The notes under the pieces: model-generated | Seen by the model: the letters and a program-made list of their open reading frames with translations, nothing else | The model's database searches: none | What the model was told of the DNA's origin: nothing | Made by a program: the position numbers and the translations under genes | Part shown: positions 34,396-42,578 of the stretch, piece after piece | Layout: the number at the start of each line of letters is the position of its first letter | How positions within the stretch are numbered: the first letter of the stretch is position 1 | NCBI GenBank assembly: GCA_900129675.1 | Contig: FSRD01000001.1 | Location: 6,251,501-6,315,500 of the forward strand | Source of the DNA: Bradyrhizobium erythrophlei | GTDB lineage: Bacteria > Pseudomonadota > Alphaproteobacteria > Rhizobiales > Xanthobacteraceae | Reading direction: 5' to 3' | DNA length: 64,000 nucleotides

Positions 34396-35303
34396 AAAAG
34401 GCCAAGAAGGGCGCATACGCGGCGACCATCACTCCGATCGGCGCCGATGGCGAGCCTGATATGGAGCGCTTGATCGCTTACTGTTGGGAGATGCTCGATT
34501 TCGGGTGCGACGGCGTTGCGCCGCTCGGAACGACCGGCGAGGCCGCGGCCCTGCCGTTTGTCTTCCGTCTTCGAGTACCCGAAGCCCTCGCGCAGGCCGG
34601 GCTGCCGTCTGATTCCGTCATCCTCGGCGCCGGGTCCCCTTCGGTGGGAGACGCGATGGCGATCGGCAGGGCGGCGTTGAGCGCAGGCTATCCCAATCTT
34701 CTTGTGTTGCCGCCCTACTATACTAAGGATCCGTCCGAAGAGGGGCTCTACGATTACTACTCACGGATAATCGAAGCGATCGGCGACGATCGCCTGAACT
34801 TGTACCTGTATCACATTCCTCAAGTAACGGCTGTTCCGATCTCGCACACGCTCGTCGAGCGGTTGCGCAATAGGTTCGGACGAATCGTTGCCGGCATCAA
34901 GGATAGCTCGGGCAGTTTCGATTCCGCGAAGTCATATGTGGGTCCCGAGGATTTCGACGTGTACCCGAGCACCGAGGCAGTCCTTTCGGACGCGCTGAAG
35001 GCGCGCTGCGCCGGCGTGATCTCGGGATCAACGAATGTTTCTGGCGCACTCGCCCATAAGGTTTTGCGAGCGACCGGAGCCGAACGCGAGGCTCTTCAGG
35101 CCAAGCTGACCGATTTCAGGCTGACCATCCAGAAGTTTCCCTTGATACCCGCCGTGAAGCAGGTCCACGCCTGGCGAAAGAGCGACACCAGCTGGCTCCG
35201 GATGTTGCCGCCGCTGAGGAGTCTGTCGGGCGAGCAGGTTGCGGCGCTGAAGCGAGAGATGGAGCGCCTCGAAATGATCGGTGCCTCGCGTGAGGCGGCG
35301 TAA
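34392..35303 (+). CDS. Dihydrodipicolinate synthase family aldolase/lyase
   Basis: Class I aldolase-fold protein of 303 residues. The family motif GTTGEAAAL begins at residue 46, Tyr140 lies in LYLYHIPQ, and the Schiff-base Lys170 lies in VAGIKDSSG. All core catalytic residues of the DapA/NanA superfamily are present. In a catabolic operon such a protein more likely cleaves or dehydrates a 2-oxo acid than makes lysine precursor. ATGA overlaps the dehydrogenase stop, so the two are coupled and perhaps act in sequence. Confidence 0.87.
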   Translation: MKKAKKGAYAATITPIGADGEPDMERLIAYCWEMLDFGCDGVAPLGTTGEAAALPFVFRLRVPEALAQAGLPSDSVILGAGSPSVGDAMAIGRAALSAGYPNLLVLPPYYTKDPSEEGLYDYYSRIIEAIGDDRLNLYLYHIPQVTAVPISHTLVERLRNRFGRIVAGIKDSSGSFDSAKSYVGPEDFDVYPSTEAVLSDALKARCAGVISGSTNVSGALAHKVLRATGAEREALQAKLTDFRLTIQKFPLIPAVKQVHAWRKSDTSWLRMLPPLRSLSGEQVAALKREMERLEMIGASREAA

Positions 35304-35347
35304 ACTGCCCGGCAGCCCTAGGCAATTCACTTAGCAGAGGAGACATC

Positions 35348-35803
35348 ATGAGCGAAGAATCTCCAAGGTCGCACTGGCCCTCAGAACTCCAGAAGGATTT
35401 CGACAAGGGCTACCAGAATGGTTGCGTAGGAAGTGTGCTGGTGTCGGAGACCGAAAAGGTGCGTGTCTGGCACTTGCACATTCCAGCAGGAAAGCGCTGC
35501 GGCTTTCATCGGCACGTCCTGACCTATTTCTGGACTGCTCACAGCGAAGGCTTGGCACGGGGCTATTTTGAAGATGGTTCAATCGTCGATGTGAAGCACT
35601 ATAAGGGCGAGACGAAGCATCTCGCCTTCGGGCCCGGCGAATACATGGTTCACTCGGTCGAGAACATCGGGACCACCGACCTGTTGTTTACGACCGTCGA
35701 ATTTCTCGACAGCCCCAACAAGGTGCTGTCCATCCCAGACGAGATGCGGCTCAAGGTGCCAGCCGATGCGCAGTCGGGAATGGCGCCGACCGACGTTTTG
35801 TGA
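35348..35803 (+). CDS. Cupin-domain protein
   Basis: Protein of 151 residues with a single cupin barrel. Metal ligands are probably in AGKRCGFHRHVLTYFW (two His) and GEYMVHSVENIG (His). The barrel core spans roughly residues 40-120. Such small cupins act as isomerases, lyases or dioxygenases, or bind an acidic metabolite. The gene lies between the aldolase and the quinone oxidoreductase in one operon. The function is not known. Confidence 0.75.
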   Translation: MSEESPRSHWPSELQKDFDKGYQNGCVGSVLVSETEKVRVWHLHIPAGKRCGFHRHVLTYFWTAHSEGLARGYFEDGSIVDVKHYKGETKHLAFGPGEYMVHSVENIGTTDLLFTTVEFLDSPNKVLSIPDEMRLKVPADAQSGMAPTDVL

Positions 35804-35810
35804 GGAAACG

Positions 35811-36791
35811 ATGATTCAAAAAGCTAAAGCGGTTCAGATCGCCAAGAACGGCGGCCCCGAAGTCCTGCAATTGAATGAGGTGTCGCTCGACAAGCCCGGT
35901 AAGGGCGAGGTTCTTCTCCGACAGACGGCGATCGGACTGAACTACCTGGATGTCTATGTCCGCAAGGGGCCGTCCGCATCGTTTCCCGCTGGGGTGGGGT
36001 CGGAGGCCGTCGGCGTCGTCGAATCCGTGGGCTCCGATGTGGCCGATTTCAAGGTCGGGGACCGAGTTGGTTATGGCGGCTCCGCCGGCGGCGCGTATGC
36101 AGACTACCGGGTGATGCCGGCGGCCCGGTTGGTTCATGTGCCTGTTGGCGTGCCAAACGAAGTCGCGGCGGCCGTCCTGATGAAGGGCATGACGGTCGAA
36201 TATCTGCTGAGGCGTTGCTTCCGGGTGAGCTCCGGTCAAGACGTGTTGTTCTATGCGGCCTCGGGTGGTGTCGGTCTTATCGCTGGACAGTGGGGCAGGC
36301 ACTTGGGTGCCCGCATGATCGGCGTGACGACCGGCCGCGAGAAGATCGAACTCGCGTTAGCCCATGGCTACGATGAAGTCGTTGATCGGAAGAAGGATAA
36401 GATTTCCGAAAAGGTGAGAGCACTGACGGGCGGCAAGGGTGTCTCGGTCGCTTACGATTCGGTTGGAAAGGATACCTTTGAGGACACGATCGCGTCGCTC
36501 GCCCCTCGGGGCTTCTTCGTCACGTTCGGAGCCACGACCGGCAGCCCGCCGCCGCTGGAGGCGGGGCTCCTGCAGAAGCACGGGTCGCTCTACTACACGC
36601 GACCCACCCTCGCGACCTACATCGCCGAACGTAAGGACTTGGTCGCCTCGGCGGCTGCGGTTTTTGACCTCGTCGTCAAGGGGGTGCTGATTCCTCAAAT
36701 CGGCCAGCGTTATGGGCTCGCTGATGTCGCGAAAGCGCATCGGGACCTTGAGGCCGGCGCCACGACAGGTTCGTCCATCATCGTTCCCTAG
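35811..36791 (+). CDS. Zinc-independent quinone oxidoreductase (MDR family)
   Basis: NADPH-dependent oxidoreductase of 326 residues of the QOR/Qor1 type. It starts KAVQIAKNGGPEVLQLNEV, has GLNYLDVYVRKGP and GSEAVGVVESVGSDVADFKV. The NADPH motif reads LFYAASGGVGLIAGQWGRHL. It lacks the zinc-binding Cys pattern of the neighbouring alcohol dehydrogenase. The family reduces quinones or the double bond of enones. The ATG at 35,811 follows GAGGAAACG. It fits an operon that handles an unsaturated carbonyl intermediate. Confidence 0.87.
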   Translation: MIQKAKAVQIAKNGGPEVLQLNEVSLDKPGKGEVLLRQTAIGLNYLDVYVRKGPSASFPAGVGSEAVGVVESVGSDVADFKVGDRVGYGGSAGGAYADYRVMPAARLVHVPVGVPNEVAAAVLMKGMTVEYLLRRCFRVSSGQDVLFYAASGGVGLIAGQWGRHLGARMIGVTTGREKIELALAHGYDEVVDRKKDKISEKVRALTGGKGVSVAYDSVGKDTFEDTIASLAPRGFFVTFGATTGSPPPLEAGLLQKHGSLYYTRPTLATYIAERKDLVASAAAVFDLVVKGVLIPQIGQRYGLADVAKAHRDLEAGATTGSSIIVP

Positions 36792-36849
36792 CATCGAGGT
36801 CGATCCTCCGATGCTGATCTCGAAGAACTTTAAGATAACGGAGACCTGC

Positions 36850-38118
36850 ATGAAACGATTTAGGATTGAGATTGGCCGCAGAGCCGCGCTCGCAGCCGTC
36901 GTGGCGATGATGGGAGCGGTGCTGCAGGCAGGGCTGGCGTATGCTGCCGACCCGATCAAGATCGGCTTCTCGCTTCAATTGACTGGACCTCTTGCCGCGA
37001 GCGGCAAGGCGGCCTTACTCACCGCCCAGATTTGGGCGGAAGAGGTCAATAAGGGGGGCGGCCTGCTCGGTCGTGAAGTGCAACTCGTCTACTATGACGA
37101 TCAAAGCAATCCGGGGTTGGTACCGGGGATTTATTCGAAGCTGCTCGATGTCGACAAGGTAGACCTCCTTCTTTCGAACACCACGAACAACACCGCACCT
37201 GCGATGCCGCTGATCATTCAGAAGAAGCGGCTGATCATGGCGATGTTTGCACTCGCGGTCAACGAACAGTTCAAGTACCCTAATTACTTCCAGATTCAGC
37301 CGTTTGGGCCGAATGGCAAAGATGCGGTCTCACGCGGCTTTTTCGAAACCGCGATGGCGAGCAATCCGGCCCCGCGTAGCGTGGCTTTGGTCGGAACGGA
37401 CGCCGAATCATCCAAGAACGCTTTGGAAGGAGCGCGAGCCCATGCAAAAAGGCTGGGCCTGAACATAGTGTACGACAAGGTCTATCCGCCCGGAACCGTG
37501 AACTTCACCCCCGTGCTCAAGGCGGTACAAGCGACCTCACCCGACATCGTTTTCGTCGGATCCTATCCTGCAGACACCGTCGGTATCATCCGCACAGCCC
37601 ACGAGATCAAGCTCCACGCGAAAATGTTTGGTGGTTTCATGGTTGGGACGCAATACGCCGCAATCAAGCAGCAACTGGGCGATGCGCTGAATGGGATCCT
37701 CAGCTATGAGCAGTACATACCCGCCCCCACTGTAAGCTTTCCCGGCATCGAAGAGATGCTGAAGAAGTACCAGGCGAAGGCGGCGGAGCGGGGCGTGGAT
37801 GCTTTCGGCTATTACGTTCCACCCTTTGTCTATGCCGCTCTGCAGGTGTTGGGTGACGCCGTCGTCCACACCGGAGGATTGGATCAGCAGAAGCTCGCGC
37901 AGTACATCCATGCGTCGAACTTCAAGACAGTCGTCGGAGACATCAAGTTCGGCGCGGACGGGGAATGGCTTGAACCTCGTCTTTTCACCGTTCAGTTCCG
38001 AGGGATCAAGGGCAACGATCTACAGCAGTTCACCCAATCGGGGCGCGAAGTGATCGTCTATCCGCCGGCCTTCAAGTCGGGCGATCTTGTCTATCCCTAT
38101 GCGGAATCCCGCGATTAA
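36850..38118 (+). CDS. ABC transporter substrate-binding protein, LivK-like (second paralog)
   Basis: Binding protein of 422 residues. The leader has GRRAALAAVVAMMGAVLQAG with LAYAADPIKIGF, cleavage likely after AYA. The mature part runs parallel to the protein at 24,237 nearly throughout, for example QLTGPLAASGKAALLTAQIW, VYYDDQSNPGLVPGIYSKLL and VYPPGTVNFTPVLKA. No permease or ATPase gene accompanies it, so it probably feeds the LivHMGF complex encoded at 20,849-24,186, perhaps with a different ligand. ATG 36,850 follows GGAGACCTGC. Confidence 0.9.
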   Translation: MKRFRIEIGRRAALAAVVAMMGAVLQAGLAYAADPIKIGFSLQLTGPLAASGKAALLTAQIWAEEVNKGGGLLGREVQLVYYDDQSNPGLVPGIYSKLLDVDKVDLLLSNTTNNTAPAMPLIIQKKRLIMAMFALAVNEQFKYPNYFQIQPFGPNGKDAVSRGFFETAMASNPAPRSVALVGTDAESSKNALEGARAHAKRLGLNIVYDKVYPPGTVNFTPVLKAVQATSPDIVFVGSYPADTVGIIRTAHEIKLHAKMFGGFMVGTQYAAIKQQLGDALNGILSYEQYIPAPTVSFPGIEEMLKKYQAKAAERGVDAFGYYVPPFVYAALQVLGDAVVHTGGLDQQKLAQYIHASNFKTVVGDIKFGADGEWLEPRLFTVQFRGIKGNDLQQFTQSGREVIVYPPAFKSGDLVYPYAESRD

Positions 38119-38168
38119 ATTCTCGGATGAACTTGTTGGCTCGAACGATCGGACGACTGGAGAAAAAG

Positions 38169-38453
38169 ATGTCGGCATATTGGGTTGCGCGCGTTCATGT
38201 AACTGATCCGGAAACCTATTCGAAGTATGCGGCCCTCGCGGGTCCCGCGGTCGAGAAGCACGGCGGCGTGTTCCTCGCACGCGGCGGAAAGCAAATCATT
38301 CTTGAGGGGGGCGCTTTCGAGCGGAGCGTCGTAGCCAGGTTCCCGAGCCTGGAAGCCGCGGAGAAATGTTATCACTCGCCTGAGTACACCGAGGCCCGCA
38401 AGTACGTCGGCACCGCCGAGCGGCACATGGTTGCAGTCGAAGGTTTGGACTAG
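38169..38453 (+). CDS. DUF1330 family protein
   Basis: Protein of 94 residues with the dimeric ferredoxin-like fold of DUF1330. It reads YWVARVHVTDPETYSKYAAL, then GGVFLARGG and FPSLEAAEKCYHSPEYTEAR. GGAG lies just before the ATG at 38,169. Members occur in many catabolic operons; no reaction is established. It lies between the binding protein and the BKACE gene. Confidence 0.82.
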   Translation: MSAYWVARVHVTDPETYSKYAALAGPAVEKHGGVFLARGGKQIILEGGAFERSVVARFPSLEAAEKCYHSPEYTEARKYVGTAERHMVAVEGLD

Positions 38454-38499
38454 AAGGCGACGCAAGTCGGGTGGTGGTGTCGTACCGAGTGAAGTGAGA

Positions 38500-39333
38500 A
38501 TGAACAGCCTCTCGATCATGGTTGCGCCCAACGGAGCGAGGAAGACGAAGCGGGATCATCCGCGCATCCCGATTTTGGCAGAGGAGATTGCGCAGGAGGC
38601 GGCCGCCTGCGCCGTAGCCGGTGCACAGGCGTTGCATCTGCATGTTAGGGACGATCTTGGGGAGCACTCGCTGGATCCAACACGCTATCTCACGGCCATG
38701 GCCGCGGTACGGAAAGTTGCCGGGGAAGAACTGATCTTGCAGATAACGACGGAATCGGTGGGACGCTTTGCGCCTTCCGAGCAGATCGAGGTGGTTCAGG
38801 CGGTGTGTCCGGAAGCTGTCAGCATCGCAGTGAAGGAGTTGGTACCCGACTATGCCAGTGAAACGTCCGCGGCTGGGCTTTATCTGTGGGCCTTCAGGAA
38901 CGGGATTGCGGTCCAGCACATCATCTACAGCGTTAAGGAGTTCGCTCATCTGCTTGATCTCATCGAACGGAAGATAGTGCCTGGCGTACGTCATTCGATA
39001 ATTTTTCCGCTCGGCAGGTACGAGAAAAACCAAGAAAGCGATCCCACCGAGCTCGTTCCGCTCGTGAACATGGTCCGCGACAACGGAGGCTCGAGCCGCT
39101 TCGACTGGTCCGTGTGTGCATTCGGTGCATCGGAGACCGAAGCCTTGGTAACTGCCGCCGCTTTGGGGGGACATTGCCGAATAGGATTCGAGAACAGCTT
39201 CCTGAACGCTGACGGTTCGATGGCGAAAGGCAACGCTGAGCGCATCGTCGACTTGAGAAAAGCGCTTTATGCCAATCGGCGCTCTCGGGCATCGCGGGCT
39301 GAGACGCTGAAAGTGCTAGGTCTTCCAGTCTGA
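38500..39333 (+). CDS. BKACE family beta-keto acid cleavage enzyme (DUF849)
   Basis: TIM-barrel zinc enzyme of 277 residues. It begins VAPNGARKTKRDHPRIPI and has the zinc site AQALHLHVRDDLGEHSLDP, with the HxH pair and a downstream Arg-Asp. Later EAVSIAVKEL, ASETEALVTAAALGGHCRIG and FENSFLNADG match the conserved C-terminal part. BKACE enzymes condense a beta-keto acid with acetyl-CoA and cleave it to acetoacetate and a new CoA ester. It is last in the plus-strand operon starting at 33,226, consistent with a final C-C cleavage step. The keto acid used cannot be told. Confidence 0.87.
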   Translation: MNSLSIMVAPNGARKTKRDHPRIPILAEEIAQEAAACAVAGAQALHLHVRDDLGEHSLDPTRYLTAMAAVRKVAGEELILQITTESVGRFAPSEQIEVVQAVCPEAVSIAVKELVPDYASETSAAGLYLWAFRNGIAVQHIIYSVKEFAHLLDLIERKIVPGVRHSIIFPLGRYEKNQESDPTELVPLVNMVRDNGGSSRFDWSVCAFGASETEALVTAAALGGHCRIGFENSFLNADGSMAKGNAERIVDLRKALYANRRSRASRAETLKVLGLPV

Positions 39334-39468
39334 CCCTCTACGTCGATTGAGCAACGATCGGTATTTCCACCGATTGGTTGGAATCGATTTCCGAGAGACA
39401 TTTGTCGAATGTACCTGAAATGGGAACGTAGGATTCGATAGCAAGAGCTGAAGGTACGCGGGTGAGCT

Positions 39469-40854
39469 ATGGCTGAATACGACATTGATCTCTTCGTGAT
39501 TGGGGGTGGCTCAGGCGGGGTTCGCGCCGCTCGCATCGCCGCCAGCTATGGCGCCAAAGTGATGATTGCCGAAGAGTATCGGATGGGAGGCACCTGCGTG
39601 ATCCGCGGCTGCGTGCCGAAAAAACTGTTTGTGATCGGCTCGCATGTCCGGCAGGAGCTCGAGGATGCCGCCGGCTTCGGCTGGACCGTTCCGCAAGCGA
39701 GCTTCGACTGGCCGACGCTGATCGCCAACAAGGACGAGGAGATCGCACGGCTTGAGGCGGCCTATACTGTCAATGTCGAGAAGTCCGGCGCGCGAGTCGT
39801 CAAGACCCGTGCGGTGTTCGAGGATTCGCACACCTTGCGCCTGGCAACCGGTGAGACCGTGAAGGCGGATCACGTGCTGATCGCGACGGGCGGCGCGCCC
39901 GACCATGGCGCCGAGATCCCCGGCATCGAGCACGTGATCTCCTCGAACGACGCGTTCCATCTGCCGGAGCTGCCTCGGCGCGTCGTGATCCAGGGCGGCG
40001 GTTATATCGCGCTGGAGTTCGCTGGCATCTTCTCCGGTTTCGGTTCTGACGTCACCGTGATCTATCGCGGCGACAATATCTTGCGCGGATTTGACGAGGA
40101 CATTCGAGTTCAAGTGCGCGCCGAAATGGAGAAGCGCGGCATCACCATCCTGACCCGCTGCACGGTGACGAAAGTCGCTCGTCACGGCAAGGAATTCACC
40201 ACGCATCTGTCGAACGGTTCGAGCATCGCCTCCGAGCAGGTGATGTTTGCGATCGGCCGCATTCCGAACGTCGCCAATCTCGGGCTTGAGAAGGCCGGCG
40301 TTGCCATCAATCCGAAGAACGGCGGCATCGCCGTCGATGGCTGGTCGAAAACATCAGTGCCCCACATTTACGCGATCGGCGACGTCACTCACCGCCGCAA
40401 CCTGACGCCGGTCGCGATCCGCGAGGGTCACGCGTTTGCCGATACCGTGTTTGGCAAGCGTCCGGTGCGGGTCGATCACGCAACGATCCCGACGGCCGTG
40501 TTCTCGCAGCCCGAGGTCGGCACCGTTGGACTGACCGAAACCGAAGCGCGCGCCCAGTTCAGCCACGTCGACATCTACAAGGCTACCTTCCGCCCGATCA
40601 AGGCAACGATGTCCGGCCGCGACACCCGCGTGCTGATGAAGCTCGTAGTCGACGGCGTGAGCGACCGCGTGCTCGGCTGCCACATCATCGGCGACGCAGC
40701 CGCCGAGATCATCCAGGCGGTCGCCATCGCCGTGAAGATGAAAGCGAGGAAGGCCGATTTCGACGCCACCCTCGCGCTGCACCCGACCGCTGCGGAAGAG
40801 CTCGTAACCATGCGCGTGCCAACGGCGCGGCACGTCAGGCAGGCGGCGGAATAG
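39469..40854 (+). CDS. gor: Glutathione-disulfide reductase
   Basis: Class I pyridine nucleotide-disulfide oxidoreductase of 461 residues. The FAD motif is FVIGGGSGGVRAARIA (9-24), the redox pair Cys43/Cys48 lies in GGTCVIRGCVPKKL, the NADPH domain has IQGGGYIALEFAGIFSGFG, and the C-terminal His-Glu pair is in LHPTAAEEL. This is the glutathione reductase layout, with GGTCVIRG typical of rhizobial Gor. It keeps glutathione reduced in the cytoplasm, useful beside five GST genes. Its more uniform, GC-rich coding looks like core genome DNA rather than the island, so the neighbourhood may be coincidental. Confidence 0.92.
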   Translation: MAEYDIDLFVIGGGSGGVRAARIAASYGAKVMIAEEYRMGGTCVIRGCVPKKLFVIGSHVRQELEDAAGFGWTVPQASFDWPTLIANKDEEIARLEAAYTVNVEKSGARVVKTRAVFEDSHTLRLATGETVKADHVLIATGGAPDHGAEIPGIEHVISSNDAFHLPELPRRVVIQGGGYIALEFAGIFSGFGSDVTVIYRGDNILRGFDEDIRVQVRAEMEKRGITILTRCTVTKVARHGKEFTTHLSNGSSIASEQVMFAIGRIPNVANLGLEKAGVAINPKNGGIAVDGWSKTSVPHIYAIGDVTHRRNLTPVAIREGHAFADTVFGKRPVRVDHATIPTAVFSQPEVGTVGLTETEARAQFSHVDIYKATFRPIKATMSGRDTRVLMKLVVDGVSDRVLGCHIIGDAAAEIIQAVAIAVKMKARKADFDATLALHPTAAEELVTMRVPTARHVRQAAE

Positions 40855-41299
40855 GGGACCGGGACATGGGCTCGATATATTGCTTCGCCCTGCGCTAACG
40901 GCGATACCGTCGGTCCGCCGCGCGCAACCTATCCATCCAACCATCCATTTCGCCGCGCCCTGCGACAACGGAGGTGTTCAAGCCGGAAGATGCGGACTGG
41001 AGCTCCGCCCGGCGAATGGCCGACCGCTCCGGCTGCTTGCCCAGGTTACGCTGCTCGGAAGTGCGCGTTATTTATCGATTGCTTATCACTAGATTTGCCC
41101 AATCGGGCCACTACCCAGGATCGAGCCCAATTTGCACGGGGCTCTCGTCGCGAACTGGCCGTCTCGCGAGATACGAGAACAAGGCGCAGTCAAACGGTCT
41201 ATATCGGAGGCATAAGTGTTTCATAGTGTTTCCCGTAGGCCGGCGCCGCGAACCTAAGCGTCCCTAACGACCACGCCAGCCTGCGAGGGGAGATCTCAT
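40855..41299. other. Gene-free stretch
   Basis: About 445 bp with no supported gene, hairpin or repeat that I can recognise. Short frames here lack ribosome sites and family resemblance. Confidence 0.5.
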
Positions 41300-41650
41300 C
41301 ATCCTTCGGCAACAACCAGAAATGCGGCGAGAGCCGCGATTCCCGCTACCGGCATATTGATGAAGATGGTCCAGTTCCAGCCAAGCGTGCCGGTAATCAG
41401 TTCGCCGAGCAAGGGCTTTACCGCAAATGCTGTGCGCCAAACTTCCTCAAGATAAGGGCGAAGGAGTGTGCCTAGATCGGTTACCTCGATCCTGAACCTC
41501 TTTCGATCGAATAAATCTCCACCGAAGTCATTCTCGAGAACTTGAATCGCACGCGTCAGCGCCCGTTGTGAGACATTGCATCTTTGAGCCGCGCGTGAAA
41601 TGAAGGTCGTTGCATACTGCCAGGAAATAGCGAACTTGATGAATCTCCAT
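41300..41650 (-). pseudogene. Chimeric relic: LysR N-terminus fused to an MFS transporter fragment
   Basis: From the ATG at 41,650 the minus strand reads MEIHQVRYFLAVCNDLHFTR, the start of a LysR helix-turn-helix. After a frame change it reads CNVSQRALTRAIQVLENDFG and DLFDRKRF, then LGTLLRPYLEEVWRTA. The same frame continues as KPLLGELITGTLGWNWTIFI and NMPVAGIAALAAFLVVAEG, which is a membrane segment of drug:proton antiporters (DHA2 type), ending in a stop at about 41,300. Two broken genes have been joined by deletion. Confidence 0.65.
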
Positions 41651-41780
41651 GTTGTTTCCGCTTTCCTATCGCATGCATCAAACGCTTTTCCGCGTCGTTC
41701 GGCCTAGTGCGACCCGGAGTGGACACGATGCCGATTTGGGTGCAAGCCGATGGGAGTCGTCGATCTCGGTAGAAGCGCAC

Positions 41781-41978
41781 TCATTGCGAAACCGATCTAG
41801 AATTCGAGCGGGCGTACTGTACGGCTGGGCCGTCGTATGGGAGAGCAAGGCTTTCGCAATCGACGTTTTGGCCGTCGTGGAGTGTGAACCAGGCTGTCTC
41901 ACGCACGAAATTCCAGTCGTCGCGTCGTGCGCGTTGTTGGCCAACACTGATCACGATGCTGAGGATCTGTTTGGCCAT
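41781..41978 (-). CDS. Hypothetical small protein, doubtful
   Basis: Open frame of 65 residues beginning MAKQILSIVISVGQQRARR and containing ETAWFTLHDGQNVD. I do not recognise a family and the ribosome site is weak. It could be a real small gene or part of the same decayed strip as the LysR relic. Confidence 0.3.
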   Translation of the reverse strand: MAKQILSIVISVGQQRARRDDWNFVRETAWFTLHDGQNVDCESLALPYDGPAVQYARSNSRSVSQ

Positions 41979-42031
41979 AGATGCTCGTCATCGGACCAGG
42001 TGGCAGCTAAGGCCCGCAATTTGCGCAAGCG

Positions 42032-42061
42032 AAAAGCCGGTCGCAGATGCGACCGGCTTTT
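42032..42061 (-). terminator. Strong bidirectional terminator
   Basis: AAAAGCCGGTCGC pairs perfectly with GCGACCGGCTTTT around an AGAT loop, giving a 13-bp stem with A and T tracts on both sides. It lies 18 bases beyond the stop of the small secreted protein gene on the minus strand and probably ends that transcript. Confidence 0.85.
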
Positions 42062-42079
42062 CGACTGCAGCTCGGGCCT

Positions 42080-42304
42080 TCAATGACCGGCTGGCGCCGA
42101 CCACCCGCCGGAATAGCGAGACAAGTCGGGCTGGACGTGCGGAGCGGGCCAGGCAGCATATGCATCCGAATGACGGGGCTGCTGCTGGCTAATGACCGCA
42201 CGGGTCTTCGCCTCGCCATGATGACGCTGCGCTGCTGTGGCGAACTGGATCGATGTCGCGACGATCAGTGCAGAGCCGAGAATAGTGAAGATGGCCTTTC
42301 GCAT
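42080..42304 (-). CDS. Small secreted hypothetical protein
   Basis: Protein of 74 residues with a signal peptide: MRKAIFTILGSALIVATSIQ then FATAAQRHHGE, cleavage likely after ATA. The mature part is short and polar with several His and Pro (SQQQPRHSDAYAAWPAPHVQ). GGGAG precedes the ATG at 42,304; an upstream ATG at 42,322 has no such site. Small exported proteins of this type are common in Bradyrhizobium, with no assigned role. It follows a second small secreted gene, now frameshifted, by 30 bases, so the two once formed an operon. Confidence 0.7.
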   Translation of the reverse strand: MRKAIFTILGSALIVATSIQFATAAQRHHGEAKTRAVISQQQPRHSDAYAAWPAPHVQPDLSRYSGGWSAPAGH

Positions 42305-42334
42305 TTTTGTTCTCCCTTTCATACCCTGGTTGGC

Positions 42335-42578
42335 TCAGCGCGGTCCTGATATTTGCTTGCCCCTATGCTCGCTCTTTCGGGCGGATCGCGACGCTGTGCC
42401 GCTGATTGCGCCGATTGCTGCGTAGGATTCAGCGGACGCGCGATATCCGCTACGTCCAACGCCTAAGCTCTGATAGAAGGCAGCCATACCAGGCTCCTGG
42501 ATTGCTGCCTGCGCGTGTGCTTGGCTTGTGATCGTGACTGCGGCATGCGATCACCGCAAGCGGGACGAACTTTGTCAT
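42335..42578 (-). pseudogene. Small secreted protein gene with a one-base insertion
   Basis: AAGGAG precedes the ATG at 42,578, which opens MTKFVPLAVIA. At 42,545 one extra base throws the frame off and leads to a stop after about 40 residues. Without that base the reading continues AAVTITSQAHAQAAIQEPGM, AAFYQSLGVGRSGYRASAES and on to a stop at 42,335. The restored protein has a proper signal peptide with an AHA-Q cleavage site and about 80 residues. A sequencing error is possible. Confidence 0.6.

Noticed and set aside
34392..35303. dapA for lysine biosynthesis
   Set aside because: Catalytic residues fit the superfamily, but operon context is catabolic, so a biosynthetic name would mislead.
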